Below are positions 27,133 through 35,369 of a DNA stretch of 64,000 nucleotides, in pieces. The notes beneath the pieces were generated by a model. That model worked only from the letters and a program-made list of their open reading frames with translations, had not been told where the DNA came from and did no database searches. Position numbers and translations under genes: made by a program. The first letter of the stretch is position 1. The number at the start of each line of letters is the position of its first letter. The stretch is from Opitutaceae bacterium (GTDB lineage Bacteria; Verrucomicrobiota; Verrucomicrobiia; Opitutales; Opitutaceae). The stretch lies in the NCBI GenBank assembly GCA_002694885.1, contig NZNM01000132.1:1-64000 (forward strand), in the 5' to 3' direction.

Positions 27133-27352
27133 GTTCGACCAGCACTTTATTTTGAGCCTACTCGCGTCGCGGCACAAACCCTTGCCCACGGTTGGTATTA
27201 CCTTTTTCCCATACCCGCCTGAGCCTGGGTAAGGGCCATTGTGATGAACGAGATTTGGTGGATTTGAGCGAAGGAGGATTTATACGTATTTCCCTCAGTT
27301 ATTCTCCCATTTTTTACTTAACATTGACTAGTGGATCGGCATCATTTCGAGC

Positions 27353-27700
27353 ATGTATGAATTGGAAGGCACAGTTAAGCTGATAGACGACACGCAAACG
27401 TTTGGCAGCGGGTTTAAGAAGCGGGAATTCGTGGTCACGTCCGACGAGAAGTTCCCACAGGACGTTAAATTCGAATGCACGAAGGAAAAAATCGAATTGC
27501 TGGACAAAGTAAGAACGGGCGATCGTGTCAAAGTGAGCTTCAATATTCGAGGCAACGAATACAAGGGCCGCTACTACGTGAATCTCCAAGCATGGCGGAT
27601 TGAGCACGGAGGTGGCGAAGTGGATAGCAATCTGGCCGATGTCACCGATTCATCCTCGGGCGAGGGGAATCTAGACGACTTGGAAGAGTCGCCTTTCTAG
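27353..27700 (+). CDS. DUF3127 domain protein
   Basis: A 115-residue protein with a DUF3127 fold, an OB-like domain common in Bacteroidota and Verrucomicrobiota. Visible are the opening [30 protein letters not shown] near residues 22-31, and the strand pair [20 protein letters not shown] near 61-80. The ~30-residue C-terminal tail is acidic and ends [11 protein letters not shown], which resembles the acidic tip of single-stranded-DNA-binding proteins (DDxxF-like) used to recruit repair partners. A role in nucleic-acid binding is therefore plausible, but that is inference. ATG 27353 gives the family's usual N-terminus. Confidence 0.82.
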   Translation: MYELEGTVKLIDDTQTFGSGFKKREFVVTSDEKFPQDVKFECTKEKIELLDKVRTGDRVKVSFNIRGNEYKGRYYVNLQAWRIEHGGGEVDSNLADVTDSSSGEGNLDDLEESPF

Positions 27701-27731
27701 AGAGAGGTTTATAGGTAGCTTCCAGAGCTTG

Positions 27732-27813
27732 AATGGTAGGGCTGATTGTCCTCAAGTAGCCGCCTTAATTCGTCCACCCAAACGGCTGCTTAGGGACAAG
27801 CAGCCCTACCATT
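27732..27813. repeat. 82-bp long inverted repeat (MITE/REP-like)
   Basis: Two 31-base arms, 27732-27762 (starting aatggtagggctg) and 27783-27813 (ending cagccctaccatt), are inverted complements with about four mismatches and a 20-base loop. The element lies between two convergent genes and carries no coding frame. Arm length and compactness resemble a non-autonomous intergenic element; it might also serve as a bidirectional transcript stop. Confidence 0.75.
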
Positions 27814-27839
27814 GTCGACAGCCATTCAGCGCCGTCATA

Positions 27840-28334
27840 CTACAGCCCCTCGGGGCGAATCCATCGATTACCGTCAAACGGAATCGCGAGATCGGGAATC
27901 TTGGTGCAGCCGTACGCCCAAGCGGGCAGGATAACCCCGTCAGCTCTCAATACGGGTACAGCCATCCGTTGATAGACGCTATTCGAACCTATCGAAAAAC
28001 CTTCCCAGGAGTCGGGCCTGTCGAATACGCCGCGTTCCCAGGGGATTTCGATTAGCTCGCCTTCGATACTAGGTTGGCTCGTGAACCGAAAGGCGCCTGC
28101 AGCCAGCTTAGCGCAAGCCTTCTCCCAGTCGGATTCCCATTTGTGGCTGGCTGTAGCTATGTGATTTCCTGGCTCGATTAGCAGAATGGGATAGCCCTCT
28201 TTCAGGATGTAAAGGCGACCCGGGGCCTTCGCTGCGCTAGTTGACAGTCTCTTAGGTCCATGGAGACCGCTTTCTATCTCTTCAGTTCGCAATGTGCCGT
28301 AAGCGAAAAGGTATTGAGATCGGGAGACTGACAT
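27840..28334 (-). CDS. Gamma-glutamylcyclotransferase-like (AIG2/GGCT) protein
   Basis: The 164-residue protein has the family's substrate loop YGTLR near residues 13-17 and, in the middle, a GELIEIPWE segment holding the acidic residue expected in these enzymes. GGCT-fold proteins convert gamma-glutamyl-amino acids to 5-oxoproline or act on gamma-glutamylamines; bacterial members are mostly uncharacterised. Start is ATG 28334 (a TTG lies one codon upstream). It is a single gene convergent with the DUF3127 gene, with a long inverted repeat between them. Confidence 0.75.
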   Translation of the reverse strand: MSVSRSQYLFAYGTLRTEEIESGLHGPKRLSTSAAKAPGRLYILKEGYPILLIEPGNHIATASHKWESDWEKACAKLAAGAFRFTSQPSIEGELIEIPWERGVFDRPDSWEGFSIGSNSVYQRMAVPVLRADGVILPAWAYGCTKIPDLAIPFDGNRWIRPEGL

Positions 28335-28604
28335 CAAATTTGAGATAGCGCCTCTCTGGGCAAAGAAAAGTCTCTAAACAAGAGTGAAGCTACCTATTCG
28401 CGTTTTCTCTCCCACTGCTATAAATCTATGAAACTGCCTGAGCATCAGGAATTCGGGCTCAATGGTCTCGCTAGAAACAGGGTAACTTACATTGGAATAG
28501 GGGCGTTCCCATGCAATTTATGAAACCGGGCAGTTGTCAGTCTGCGAAAGAAACAGTAACTTCCTATCTATTTGTCCCGTCCACTTAGGTCGACCGATTT
28601 TCCG

Positions 28605-29753
28605 ATGATCCGCCTTGTTCGAACCCACCGTATCGCCGCCTTGGCAGGATATTTGTATCTGGCTGGGCCGCGACTGCTGAACGCCGAGGATCACATTTCC
28701 ACCAAGTGGCAGGACTACAGTGAAGATGACGGGCGTATTCGAGTTATCTCCAAGTATCTGGGGTTCGAAAAACAGGTAAGTAGCGAGCTTACGCTCAAGG
28801 GGCACGGCGTCTATGACTCCATCTCTGGGGCAACCCCAACGGGTGTACCAGCGGAAGATGGAGTGAATGTGCCGCTCTCCAACCTAACGGATGTTAGAGA
28901 GGCTGGAGTTGTCGACCTGGATTGGGAGCACGGCATTCACACATCCAGCTTTCAGTTCTCCTACAGTTCGGAGGACGATTTTCTCTCCCGCGGCTACGCC
29001 TTTTCTCAGACAACGGAAATCAACCAGCGGAATACCGGGATCAATTACGGGATTGGCTACATCGATGACCTAGTTCGTCCTAACTTCCTTGATGAAAGCC
29101 AACGCAAAGAGAGCTACGACTATTTCGTGGGTATTAGCCAAGTGTTGGATCCCAACACGGTAGTGGCCCTGAATTTTACTTACAGCGACTACAAAGGCTT
29201 TCTAAGCGACCCCTACAAAATCATTCAACGGGAAACCGAAATTCTACCAGGCCTCTCCTTGCCGCTGACTTTCCCGGAGAATCGACCTGATAGCCGGGAT
29301 CGACGTATTTGGTTTTTCAATGTTAAGCGTTATTTTGATGGGATTGGGGCTAGTTTGGATTTCGATTACCGATATTTTAGTGATACCTGGGGCGTTGAAA
29401 GTAATACCTTCGATTTCGAGTGGTACCAAAAGCTTGGAGAGAACCTAATCCTGAGACCCAAGTACCGTTACTATTCGCAAAATGCGGCAGACTTTTACAC
29501 GCTCGACCTAACAGGGACGCCTATAGATCCACGCGAATCGACTCCTGGCCTGGTACCGCATTACTCCGCGGACTACCGTCTTGGGAAATTCGATACGCAT
29601 ACTTACGGATTAAAGATCATCTATAATTTCGGGGAAAAATTCAGTGTCGATGCCGCTTTCGAGCGTTATGAAATGGAAGGGAAGGACGATACGCCGCAGT
29701 CGGCTTTCGCGGATGCGGATGTATTGACGATAGGAGCTACGGTATGGTTCTAG
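28605..29753 (+). CDS. DUF3570 outer-membrane beta-barrel protein, candidate flavoprotein
   Basis: A 382-residue DUF3570 protein. A signal peptide covers about 1-27 (AALAGYLYLAG ... LNAED). The rest alternates beta strands with many aromatic residues (YDYFVGISQVL, FDFEWYQKLG, YGLKIIYNFG) and ends in Trp-Phe, as outer-membrane barrels do. Near the N-terminus residues 71-77 read DSISGAT, matching the D-x-x-S-G-A-T pattern to which ApbE enzymes attach FMN. Start is ATG 28605; a TTG at 28572 would extend it. Its 3' end overlaps the apbE gene by 10 bases. It heads the operon DUF3570-ApbE-TlpA-DUF4266. Covalent flavin on this barrel is inference. Confidence 0.82.
   Translation: MIRLVRTHRIAALAGYLYLAGPRLLNAEDHISTKWQDYSEDDGRIRVISKYLGFEKQVSSELTLKGHGVYDSISGATPTGVPAEDGVNVPLSNLTDVREAGVVDLDWEHGIHTSSFQFSYSSEDDFLSRGYAFSQTTEINQRNTGINYGIGYIDDLVRPNFLDESQRKESYDYFVGISQVLDPNTVVALNFTYSDYKGFLSDPYKIIQRETEILPGLSLPLTFPENRPDSRDRRIWFFNVKRYFDGIGASLDFDYRYFSDTWGVESNTFDFEWYQKLGENLILRPKYRYYSQNAADFYTLDLTGTPIDPRESTPGLVPHYSADYRLGKFDTHTYGLKIIYNFGEKFSVDAAFERYEMEGKDDTPQSAFADADVLTIGATVWF
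28815..28835 (+). other. Candidate flavinylation site (D-x-x-S-G-A-T)
   Basis: Codons for Asp71 to Thr77 of the DUF3570 protein. ApbE transfers FMN from FAD to the Thr/Ser of a D-x-x-(S/T)-G-A-(T/S) motif in FMN-binding domains of NqrC and RnfG type. An exact pattern match next door to an apbE gene is unlikely to be chance but could still be structural. Thr77 would be the acceptor. Confidence 0.5.
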
Positions 29754-30733
29754 AAGAAAAGCCAGCTCCAATGAAAATCCGCGCCAATGTTGCGTTTGAT
29801 TCGCAGCGAGGGTTGTACGATCTGACTTTTAAAGCATTGGGTACGGATTGCCGCATTCAATACACGGCGACATCAAACGATCAAGCGGCCCGATTCGCCA
29901 AAGAGGCGGTCAAGTGGGTTGCCGATTTCGAAACCAAGTATTCCCGCTTCAGAAGCGATAGCCTGATCAGCGTGATCAATAGAAACGCTGGAGGCGCTTG
30001 GACGGAGATCGATGCTGAAGTGGAATCCATTTTTGCGATTTGCGACGATCTGCATTTCATGACCCAAGGGGTCTTGGATCCGACCATGCTTCCGCTGATT
30101 CGCCTTTGGGACTACCGGGACAATCACGATATTCTACCCGACGAGAAGTCCGTTTCCGAAACCCGCGGACTAATTGGCTGGAGCAAAGTCGAGCGCAAAC
30201 TCGGCGCCGTGCGGCTTCCGCTCAAAGGAATGGCTCTGGACCTAGGCGGTTTTGGCAAAGAGTACGCAGTGGACAAAGTGGCGGCTGTGGCAGTGGGCAA
30301 CGGAATCGACGACTGTCTGGTTGATTTCGGCCGAGACATCCATGCCCTCGGTCAACCTCCCCGCTATCCTGCTTGGCATGTGGCCCTGGAGAACCCGGAG
30401 AATCCAGGCTCGGTTTGGGGGAGCTTGGCTGCAAAGGACATCGGAGTGGCGACCTCAGGTGACTACCGACGCTTTTTCGAGCACAGTGGGCAGCGTTTCG
30501 GGCATATTTTGGATCCCAGATCGGGCAGGCCGGTCTACAACGGTATTCTCTCCGTAACCGTTACAGCGAACTCTTGTTTGGAAGCAGGAGTCCTCTCGAC
30601 TGCTGTTTGCGTATTGGGGGAAGAAGAAGGGCTTAAACTTGTAGAAGGGACTTTTGGGGCTGAGGGATGTATCGTAATGAATTCTGGAATACAGCAAACT
30701 TCGAAATTTCATGAAAGAATGGTTGAAAATTAG
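29744..30733 (+). CDS. apbE: FAD:protein FMN transferase (ApbE family)
   Basis: Extracytoplasmic enzyme that covalently attaches FMN from FAD to Thr/Ser of target proteins. Of its 329 residues, ALGTDCRIQY near 27-36 opens the ApbE fold. KYSRFRSDSLISVINRNAGG near 64-83, DLGGFGKEYAVD near 166-177 and ATSGDYRRFFEHSGQRFGHILDP near 238-260 are all family signatures; the Asp-rich metal sites appear intact. No clear signal peptide is seen from ATG 29744. It overlaps DUF3570 upstream by 10 bases and TlpA downstream by 23, so all are made together. The only candidate target visible in the window is the DUF3570 protein. Confidence 0.92.
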   Translation: MVLEEKPAPMKIRANVAFDSQRGLYDLTFKALGTDCRIQYTATSNDQAARFAKEAVKWVADFETKYSRFRSDSLISVINRNAGGAWTEIDAEVESIFAICDDLHFMTQGVLDPTMLPLIRLWDYRDNHDILPDEKSVSETRGLIGWSKVERKLGAVRLPLKGMALDLGGFGKEYAVDKVAAVAVGNGIDDCLVDFGRDIHALGQPPRYPAWHVALENPENPGSVWGSLAAKDIGVATSGDYRRFFEHSGQRFGHILDPRSGRPVYNGILSVTVTANSCLEAGVLSTAVCVLGEEEGLKLVEGTFGAEGCIVMNSGIQQTSKFHERMVEN

Positions 30734-31208
30734 GATTGGCGGGTTGGCCTTGCTTCTGGCTAGCGTTAACGCTGCAGCCGCTGGCTGGGAAGCGGGGATG
30801 GACGTCCCTTCGCTCGACAAATACTCTCTGGTTGGGGATGCGCCGAGCCTAGAGGGCAAGGTAACCTTGATCGATTTTTGGGCGTCCTGGTGCGCTCCTT
30901 GCAAGGCGGCGTTCCCGGAGATGGAAAAGCTCTATCAGGAATTCGTCGACGAGGGATTTCAGATCATAGCGGTAAGCGTGGATCAAAAGGAGCGGTCGAT
31001 GCAGCAGTTTCTAGATCGGAGAAAACCATCCTTCACAACGGTCCACGACGCTTCGCAGAAGCTGGTTGAACAAGCCGGTATCCAAGTTATGCCTACTTCA
31101 TTTATGATAGACAAGAAAGGCGCCATTCGATTCGTCCACGAAGGTTGGCACGCCAAGAAGTCCGTGCAAAACTTGACGGAAGAAATACAAACTCTATTAG
31201 TCGAATGA
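30711..31208 (+). CDS. TlpA-like thiol-disulfide oxidoreductase
   Basis: Secreted or membrane-tethered thioredoxin-fold protein of 165 residues. A signal peptide spans 1-~24 (GLALLLASVNAAAA). The catalytic motif is WCAPC, Cys61 and Cys64, in DFWASWCAPCKAAFPEM; the cis-Pro loop is VMPTSFMID near residue 128. TlpA proteins reduce or oxidise thiols in the periplasm. It overlaps apbE by 23 bases and the DUF4266 gene by 4. The neighbouring DUF4266 peptide ends in Cys-Gly-Cys, so a thiol substrate for this protein is immediately at hand; that link is inference. Confidence 0.92.
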   Translation: MKEWLKIRIGGLALLLASVNAAAAGWEAGMDVPSLDKYSLVGDAPSLEGKVTLIDFWASWCAPCKAAFPEMEKLYQEFVDEGFQIIAVSVDQKERSMQQFLDRRKPSFTTVHDASQKLVEQAGIQVMPTSFMIDKKGAIRFVHEGWHAKKSVQNLTEEIQTLLVE

Positions 31209-31438
31209 AAAACAAGCGTTATGTCCCTTTGGGGCCATTCCTGGCAGTCCTGGCGAGCGCAATCGCGTTCTCGGGCTGTTCGACTGTCGCCCCCTATCAG
31301 AAAGGCAACCTTGCCGATTACACAATGCGATCCGATCGCGATGAAATAGCTACTGTCATGACGTCTCACATACAGTTCTCACGTGAAGCCACGACTGGCG
31401 GTGAAGGCGTGGGCGGCGGTGGCTGTGGCTGTAATTGA
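31205..31438 (+). CDS. DUF4266 lipoprotein with C-terminal Cys-Gly-Cys-Asn tail
   Basis: Small lipoprotein of 77 residues. The signal peptide ends at a lipobox FSGC with Cys24 as lipidation site. The mature part is only ~54 residues and has YQKGNLADYTM, FSREATTGGEG and the extreme C-terminus VGGGGCGCN with Cys74 and Cys76. This glycine-cysteine tail is the hallmark of DUF4266. Start is ATG 31205, overlapping the TlpA stop by 4 bases. The tail could bind a metal, be oxidised by TlpA, or be post-translationally modified; none of these is shown. Last gene of the DUF3570 operon. Confidence 0.85.
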   Translation: MKNKRYVPLGPFLAVLASAIAFSGCSTVAPYQKGNLADYTMRSDRDEIATVMTSHIQFSREATTGGEGVGGGGCGCN

Positions 31439-31489
31439 TTTCCAATTCACTACATACTTCGTTTCCCAATTAGACTGACCGACCCAACT

Positions 31490-32692
31490 ATGAACTTGAT
31501 GCTTATCCAATTAAAACTGGCTCGGGCCCAAATGGGCCTCTTCATTCTCTTGGCCCTGCTGCAGAGAACGCCGATTATCAAGTACGCTTTTCAGTTTGAG
31601 AGAGCCTTGGCCGCTCCGGTTGCCAAGCTTATTAAAGCCACGACTTATGTAGCGACAGGTATGGGGCTGTTTCATGCGACTGCGGGGGCGACCACCTACG
31701 TCATCAATCCTGCATCACCTGCGGACGCGACAGTTGGTGAGGAATTCGCATTGGCCTTTGATATCACCGGAACCCCTTCCGATGCGTCATCGTGGAGGGT
31801 AACCGGGCAAATTCCTCCGGGGCTCACCGTTCCAGGACTAGTGGGAGACAATATTAATACGGAAGATCCCGTTTCGATTGTTGGAACGCCGTCGCTTGAG
31901 GGAACCTACAACATCACTGTAAAGCCTTGGAACGGGGCCAATCAGACAAGACAAACTACAACAGAAACTACCATAACAATCATCGTAGCCGAAGCCCCGC
32001 CGGACCCGCCAGTTATTCTCCGGCCACCTGCCTCAACACGCGTTCCGACCGGAGGCCGAGCCCAATTTTTCTTCGAGCCGGAAGGTGTGGTAGATACGAT
32101 CCAGTGGCTGAAAGACGGTGTCGAGATATCTGGCGCGACGGCGGAAACGCTTGTCATCCAAGATGTATCAGCTTCTGACGAAGGAGCTTATTCGGTCGAA
32201 GTGACCAATGCGTCGGGATCCGCCGTTTCAGCCGCAGGGACCTTAACAATCGACGACTCTGCGACAGCAGATTTGGTGAATCTATCGAATAGAGGTTTCG
32301 TTGGCGTGGGAGGGAATATCATGATTCCGGGAATGACGATTATCGGACCAACCTCGAAAACTGTATTGGTGCGTGGATTGGGACCGGCATTGGAAGCTTC
32401 AGGTGTCCCCGGATTTCTCGAGGATCCTGAACTTACGGTGTTTCAGGCGATTTTCGATCAAAACGGGGCGTTTCTTGGAAGCCAGCAACTGTTTTCCAAT
32501 GATGATTGGGAAACGGGCCCCAATGCGGCAGAGCTGGAGACCATTCTTGCCGATAGAAACCTAGAACTGACTCCAGGTTCGAAGGACGCCGCGGTTCTTC
32601 TTACGCTTGGCCAAGGAGTCTACACCTTTAATTTGTCTGGCGTTGGCAACACAACCGGCGTGGGGCTCGTCGAACTGTTCGTAATCGATTAG
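31490..32692 (+). CDS. Secreted Ig-like domain protein (paralogue 1)
   Basis: A 400-residue protein of the Verrucomicrobiota extracellular type. Residues ~1-62 are a conserved leader shared with the next gene (QLKLARAQ.., LLQRTP, then GMGLFHATAGAT). Next comes a cadherin/put-Ig-like domain (about 63-165), an I-set Ig-like domain (about 180-265; IQWLKDGVEI, DEGAYSVEVTN) and a ~130-residue C-terminal domain starting LVNLSNRGFVGVGG with TVLVRGLGPALEASG. The C-terminal domain is frequent in this phylum and of unknown role. No catalytic residues were seen; adhesion or surface display is likely. ATG 31490 is the only start that includes the leader. Confidence 0.78.
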   Translation: MNLMLIQLKLARAQMGLFILLALLQRTPIIKYAFQFERALAAPVAKLIKATTYVATGMGLFHATAGATTYVINPASPADATVGEEFALAFDITGTPSDASSWRVTGQIPPGLTVPGLVGDNINTEDPVSIVGTPSLEGTYNITVKPWNGANQTRQTTTETTITIIVAEAPPDPPVILRPPASTRVPTGGRAQFFFEPEGVVDTIQWLKDGVEISGATAETLVIQDVSASDEGAYSVEVTNASGSAVSAAGTLTIDDSATADLVNLSNRGFVGVGGNIMIPGMTIIGPTSKTVLVRGLGPALEASGVPGFLEDPELTVFQAIFDQNGAFLGSQQLFSNDDWETGPNAAELETILADRNLELTPGSKDAAVLLTLGQGVYTFNLSGVGNTTGVGLVELFVID

Positions 32693-32817
32693 GCGTGGCC
32701 AGGTTCAAATGGACTTTGCCCTTAGAGTTGTATCCTCTAGGGGTGGAAGCTGTTGCTCAATTGGCTTGCTTTTGATTCAGAAATTAAAGTTGTGTCCGAA
32801 TAGATCCGCCGGGACCG

Positions 32818-34125
32818 ATGAACTTTACCTACTTGAAATTCAAGCTGGCGAAAGCCCAGTTCGCAATTCTTCTGCTGGGATTTATTCTACAGCGATCGCC
32901 AGCGGTTCAGATCGTCGCTCTTTTTGAGAAAGCGCTAAAAGTTCCGTCTGCTCAGATCATTAGATCCGCAACTTGGCTGGCTACTGGAATGGGATTGTTT
33001 CACGCGACTGCGGGAGCGACAGGGCTTCAATCGTCAGTCGATGGAGCATCGTTCACCAACAGAACGGCGTTCACCATCGATGTCGGCGAAGAGACAACTC
33101 TATCTCTAAATTTGGAAGGCGTTCAGGTTGCCTATTGGGAAATCGATGCGGCGAGCGATTTCGTGGATGGATTCGATTTTATCAGCGATCAGATTCCTCC
33201 TGGCTTGTTGGAAGGTCCCTTTCAAAGGACGGGTGGTCCCGGAGGAGTTAATGACTACTATCGCATTAACAGCCAATTATTGACGCTCTCGGGCGCTCCA
33301 ACTACCCCGAGCCAAATAGCCACGTTGGAGCCAGATGGCTTTTTCTCCAATCAGAATGTGCTGGGGATTAAGGCTTATGATGCTAACGGGGAAAGCGAAG
33401 GGGGTTGGTACGAGATTGCTGTTGAGGTGCCGCTGACGGTACCTGTGATTCTATACGACCCTGTTTCCATAAGGGTTCCGACTGGTGGCCGGGCCCAATT
33501 CTTTTTTGAGGTAGAAGGAGGGGTAGACACGATCCAGTGGTTGAAAGACGGAGTCGAGATCCCCGGGGCGACGGCCGAGACGCTAGTAATCCAAGAGGTT
33601 GCAGAGGCAGACGAAGGCGATTATTCAGTTGAAGTGACAAACAGTTCCGGATCCGTGGTTTCAGCCGCAGCAACGTTGACGATAGACAACACGGCAACTT
33701 CAGAACTGGTAAACCTATCGAACCGTGGTTTCGTTGGAGTGGGTGGAGATGTAATGATTCCCGGCATGACGGTGATAGGGGGCGCTTCTAAAACCGTATT
33801 GGTTCGTGGATTGGGCCCTGCACTAGAAGCGTCTGGGGTCCCTGGTTTTTTAGTGGATCCTGAACTCAAGGTATTTCAGGCGATTTTCGATCAGAACGGA
33901 GCGATTGTCGGTAGTCAGTTGTTGCTGACCAACGATGATTGGGAGCTCGGTCCAGATGCAGACGAACTCGCCAGTGTGTTGGCAGATCGAAATCTGGAAT
34001 TGGCGCCGGGATCAAAAGACGCGGCGATACTAGTGACGCTCAACCAAGGCGTATACACTTTCCAGCTTTCTGGAGTGGGGAATACAACGGGCGTGGGGTT
34101 GGTAGAGCTATTTGTTATCGATTAA
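32818..34125 (+). CDS. Secreted Ig-like domain protein (paralogue 2)
   Basis: A 435-residue tandem paralogue of the preceding gene. The leader (KLAKAQFAILLLGFILQRSP, GMGLFHATAGAT), the I-set Ig-like domain (IQWLKDGVEIPGATAETLV) and the C-terminal LVNLSNRGFVGVGG domain are nearly identical. The first domain (about 62-205) is different and longer, containing ISDQIPPGLLEGPF and a region reading LTLSGAPTTPSQ. Duplication was thus followed by replacement or rapid divergence of the N-terminal binding domain. Start is ATG 32818. The genes lie 125 bases apart; each may have its own promoter. Confidence 0.78.
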   Translation: MNFTYLKFKLAKAQFAILLLGFILQRSPAVQIVALFEKALKVPSAQIIRSATWLATGMGLFHATAGATGLQSSVDGASFTNRTAFTIDVGEETTLSLNLEGVQVAYWEIDAASDFVDGFDFISDQIPPGLLEGPFQRTGGPGGVNDYYRINSQLLTLSGAPTTPSQIATLEPDGFFSNQNVLGIKAYDANGESEGGWYEIAVEVPLTVPVILYDPVSIRVPTGGRAQFFFEVEGGVDTIQWLKDGVEIPGATAETLVIQEVAEADEGDYSVEVTNSSGSVVSAAATLTIDNTATSELVNLSNRGFVGVGGDVMIPGMTVIGGASKTVLVRGLGPALEASGVPGFLVDPELKVFQAIFDQNGAIVGSQLLLTNDDWELGPDADELASVLADRNLELAPGSKDAAILVTLNQGVYTFQLSGVGNTTGVGLVELFVID

Positions 34126-34160
34126 TTGGGTGGTCTGCTAGAAGCGTTTATCGCATCTCT

Positions 34161-35240
34161 CTACAATCCGCCGAATAGGTCGTCTAGCGAGCGGGTCGCT
34201 TTTATCGGGACTGCTCGCTTCTCTTTTGCGGAAAGGGCCAGAGCGTCTAGCATTCTCATGAGTGTCAGCCCTTGTTTGCCGTCGTTCAGAGGTTCACGTT
34301 CCTCGCGGATAGCGTCGACGAATTCCTGAGCCTGGGCTAGGAAGCAGTTGGATTCGGTGGTCGGGTCCTTCGTATAGGGTGTGGATAGGACATCAGGTTG
34401 CTGAGCGATGATTCGCTGGCCTTTGCATAGATCAAGGGAACCTTTAGTGCCATAAATTTGAATACTATTTTTTGCCGGCGATCCCCATTGGGATTTATTG
34501 CCGTCTACGTGGCCAAAGAATGCCGTAGAAAAACTTAGGCTCGACCCGTTCTTAAACCGAATCATGCCGTACACGGAATCTTCCGCAATTTCATCGGGAT
34601 CGGGAACGCGGTCTTTGAGAAACAAGCTGTGGCGGGAAGCCATGGCTTCCACAGGATCAGGGCAACCCATAGGGTACCAAGCTGAATCGATCATATGGAT
34701 ACCGATATCCAGCAAGGCTCCGCCACCCTTTTCCCTATTGCCTCGCCAATTGTCGTTGTCGAATGGCCACCAAGCCCATTGCCAAGATGACTCCCCGCGA
34801 TAGGCGTCACCGATTTCCCCCCGTTCGATGATTTCGCGAGCGTTGGCAATTTCTGGAGAAAACCGGTGCTGCCGAGCCCACATGTAAGTTTTACCACAGA
34901 AACCTGCGGCGCTGACAATCTTGGACATCTCGCTCTCCGATGTAGCTGGCGGTTTTTCGCAGAGGACGTGTAGACCCACGTCGAATGCGGCGCTCACGGA
35001 TCTTTCGTGCATGGCGGTGGGTAGGCAGATGACAACGGCATCCAGCTCGCCCGCCTCGAGCATTTCATAGAAAGTTTCAAAGGCCCGTTCGAATCCGTAT
35101 CTGTCAACCAAGGGTTGTCGCCTAGATTCATCCGGCTCCGCGATTGCTGCCAGCGTGACTCCATCAATCTGGCTAAACGCTTCCGCGTGCTTTTCGCCAA
35201 ATCGAGCTCCAGCGAGGCCAATTCTCAAGTCGCTACTCAT
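34161..35240 (-). CDS. Gfo/Idh/MocA family oxidoreductase
   Basis: NAD(P)-dependent sugar or inositol dehydrogenase-like enzyme, 359 residues. The Rossmann start is IGLAGARFGEKH (7-18; the usual third Gly is replaced), followed by the family motif CEKPPA near 94-99, where Lys acts in catalysis, and GGGALLDIGIHMIDSAWY near 172-189 containing the conserved Asp and His. Such enzymes oxidise or reduce sugars and polyols. It is a lone minus-strand gene between the Ig paralogues and the ABC pair, so the substrate cannot be guessed from context. Confidence 0.88.
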   Translation of the reverse strand: MSSDLRIGLAGARFGEKHAEAFSQIDGVTLAAIAEPDESRRQPLVDRYGFERAFETFYEMLEAGELDAVVICLPTAMHERSVSAAFDVGLHVLCEKPPATSESEMSKIVSAAGFCGKTYMWARQHRFSPEIANAREIIERGEIGDAYRGESSWQWAWWPFDNDNWRGNREKGGGALLDIGIHMIDSAWYPMGCPDPVEAMASRHSLFLKDRVPDPDEIAEDSVYGMIRFKNGSSLSFSTAFFGHVDGNKSQWGSPAKNSIQIYGTKGSLDLCKGQRIIAQQPDVLSTPYTKDPTTESNCFLAQAQEFVDAIREEREPLNDGKQGLTLMRMLDALALSAKEKRAVPIKATRSLDDLFGGL

Positions 35241-35369
35241 AGTTCTAAACTTTGTGGGGGCTTACCGAATATAGCAATGATTCCAATCGCGAGCAGTGTT
35301 TCGTCGGCAACTTATGGATAGATTCTTGCCAGCCAGTCCGCAGTTGCCCGAAAGTGTGCTGAATTAGTA

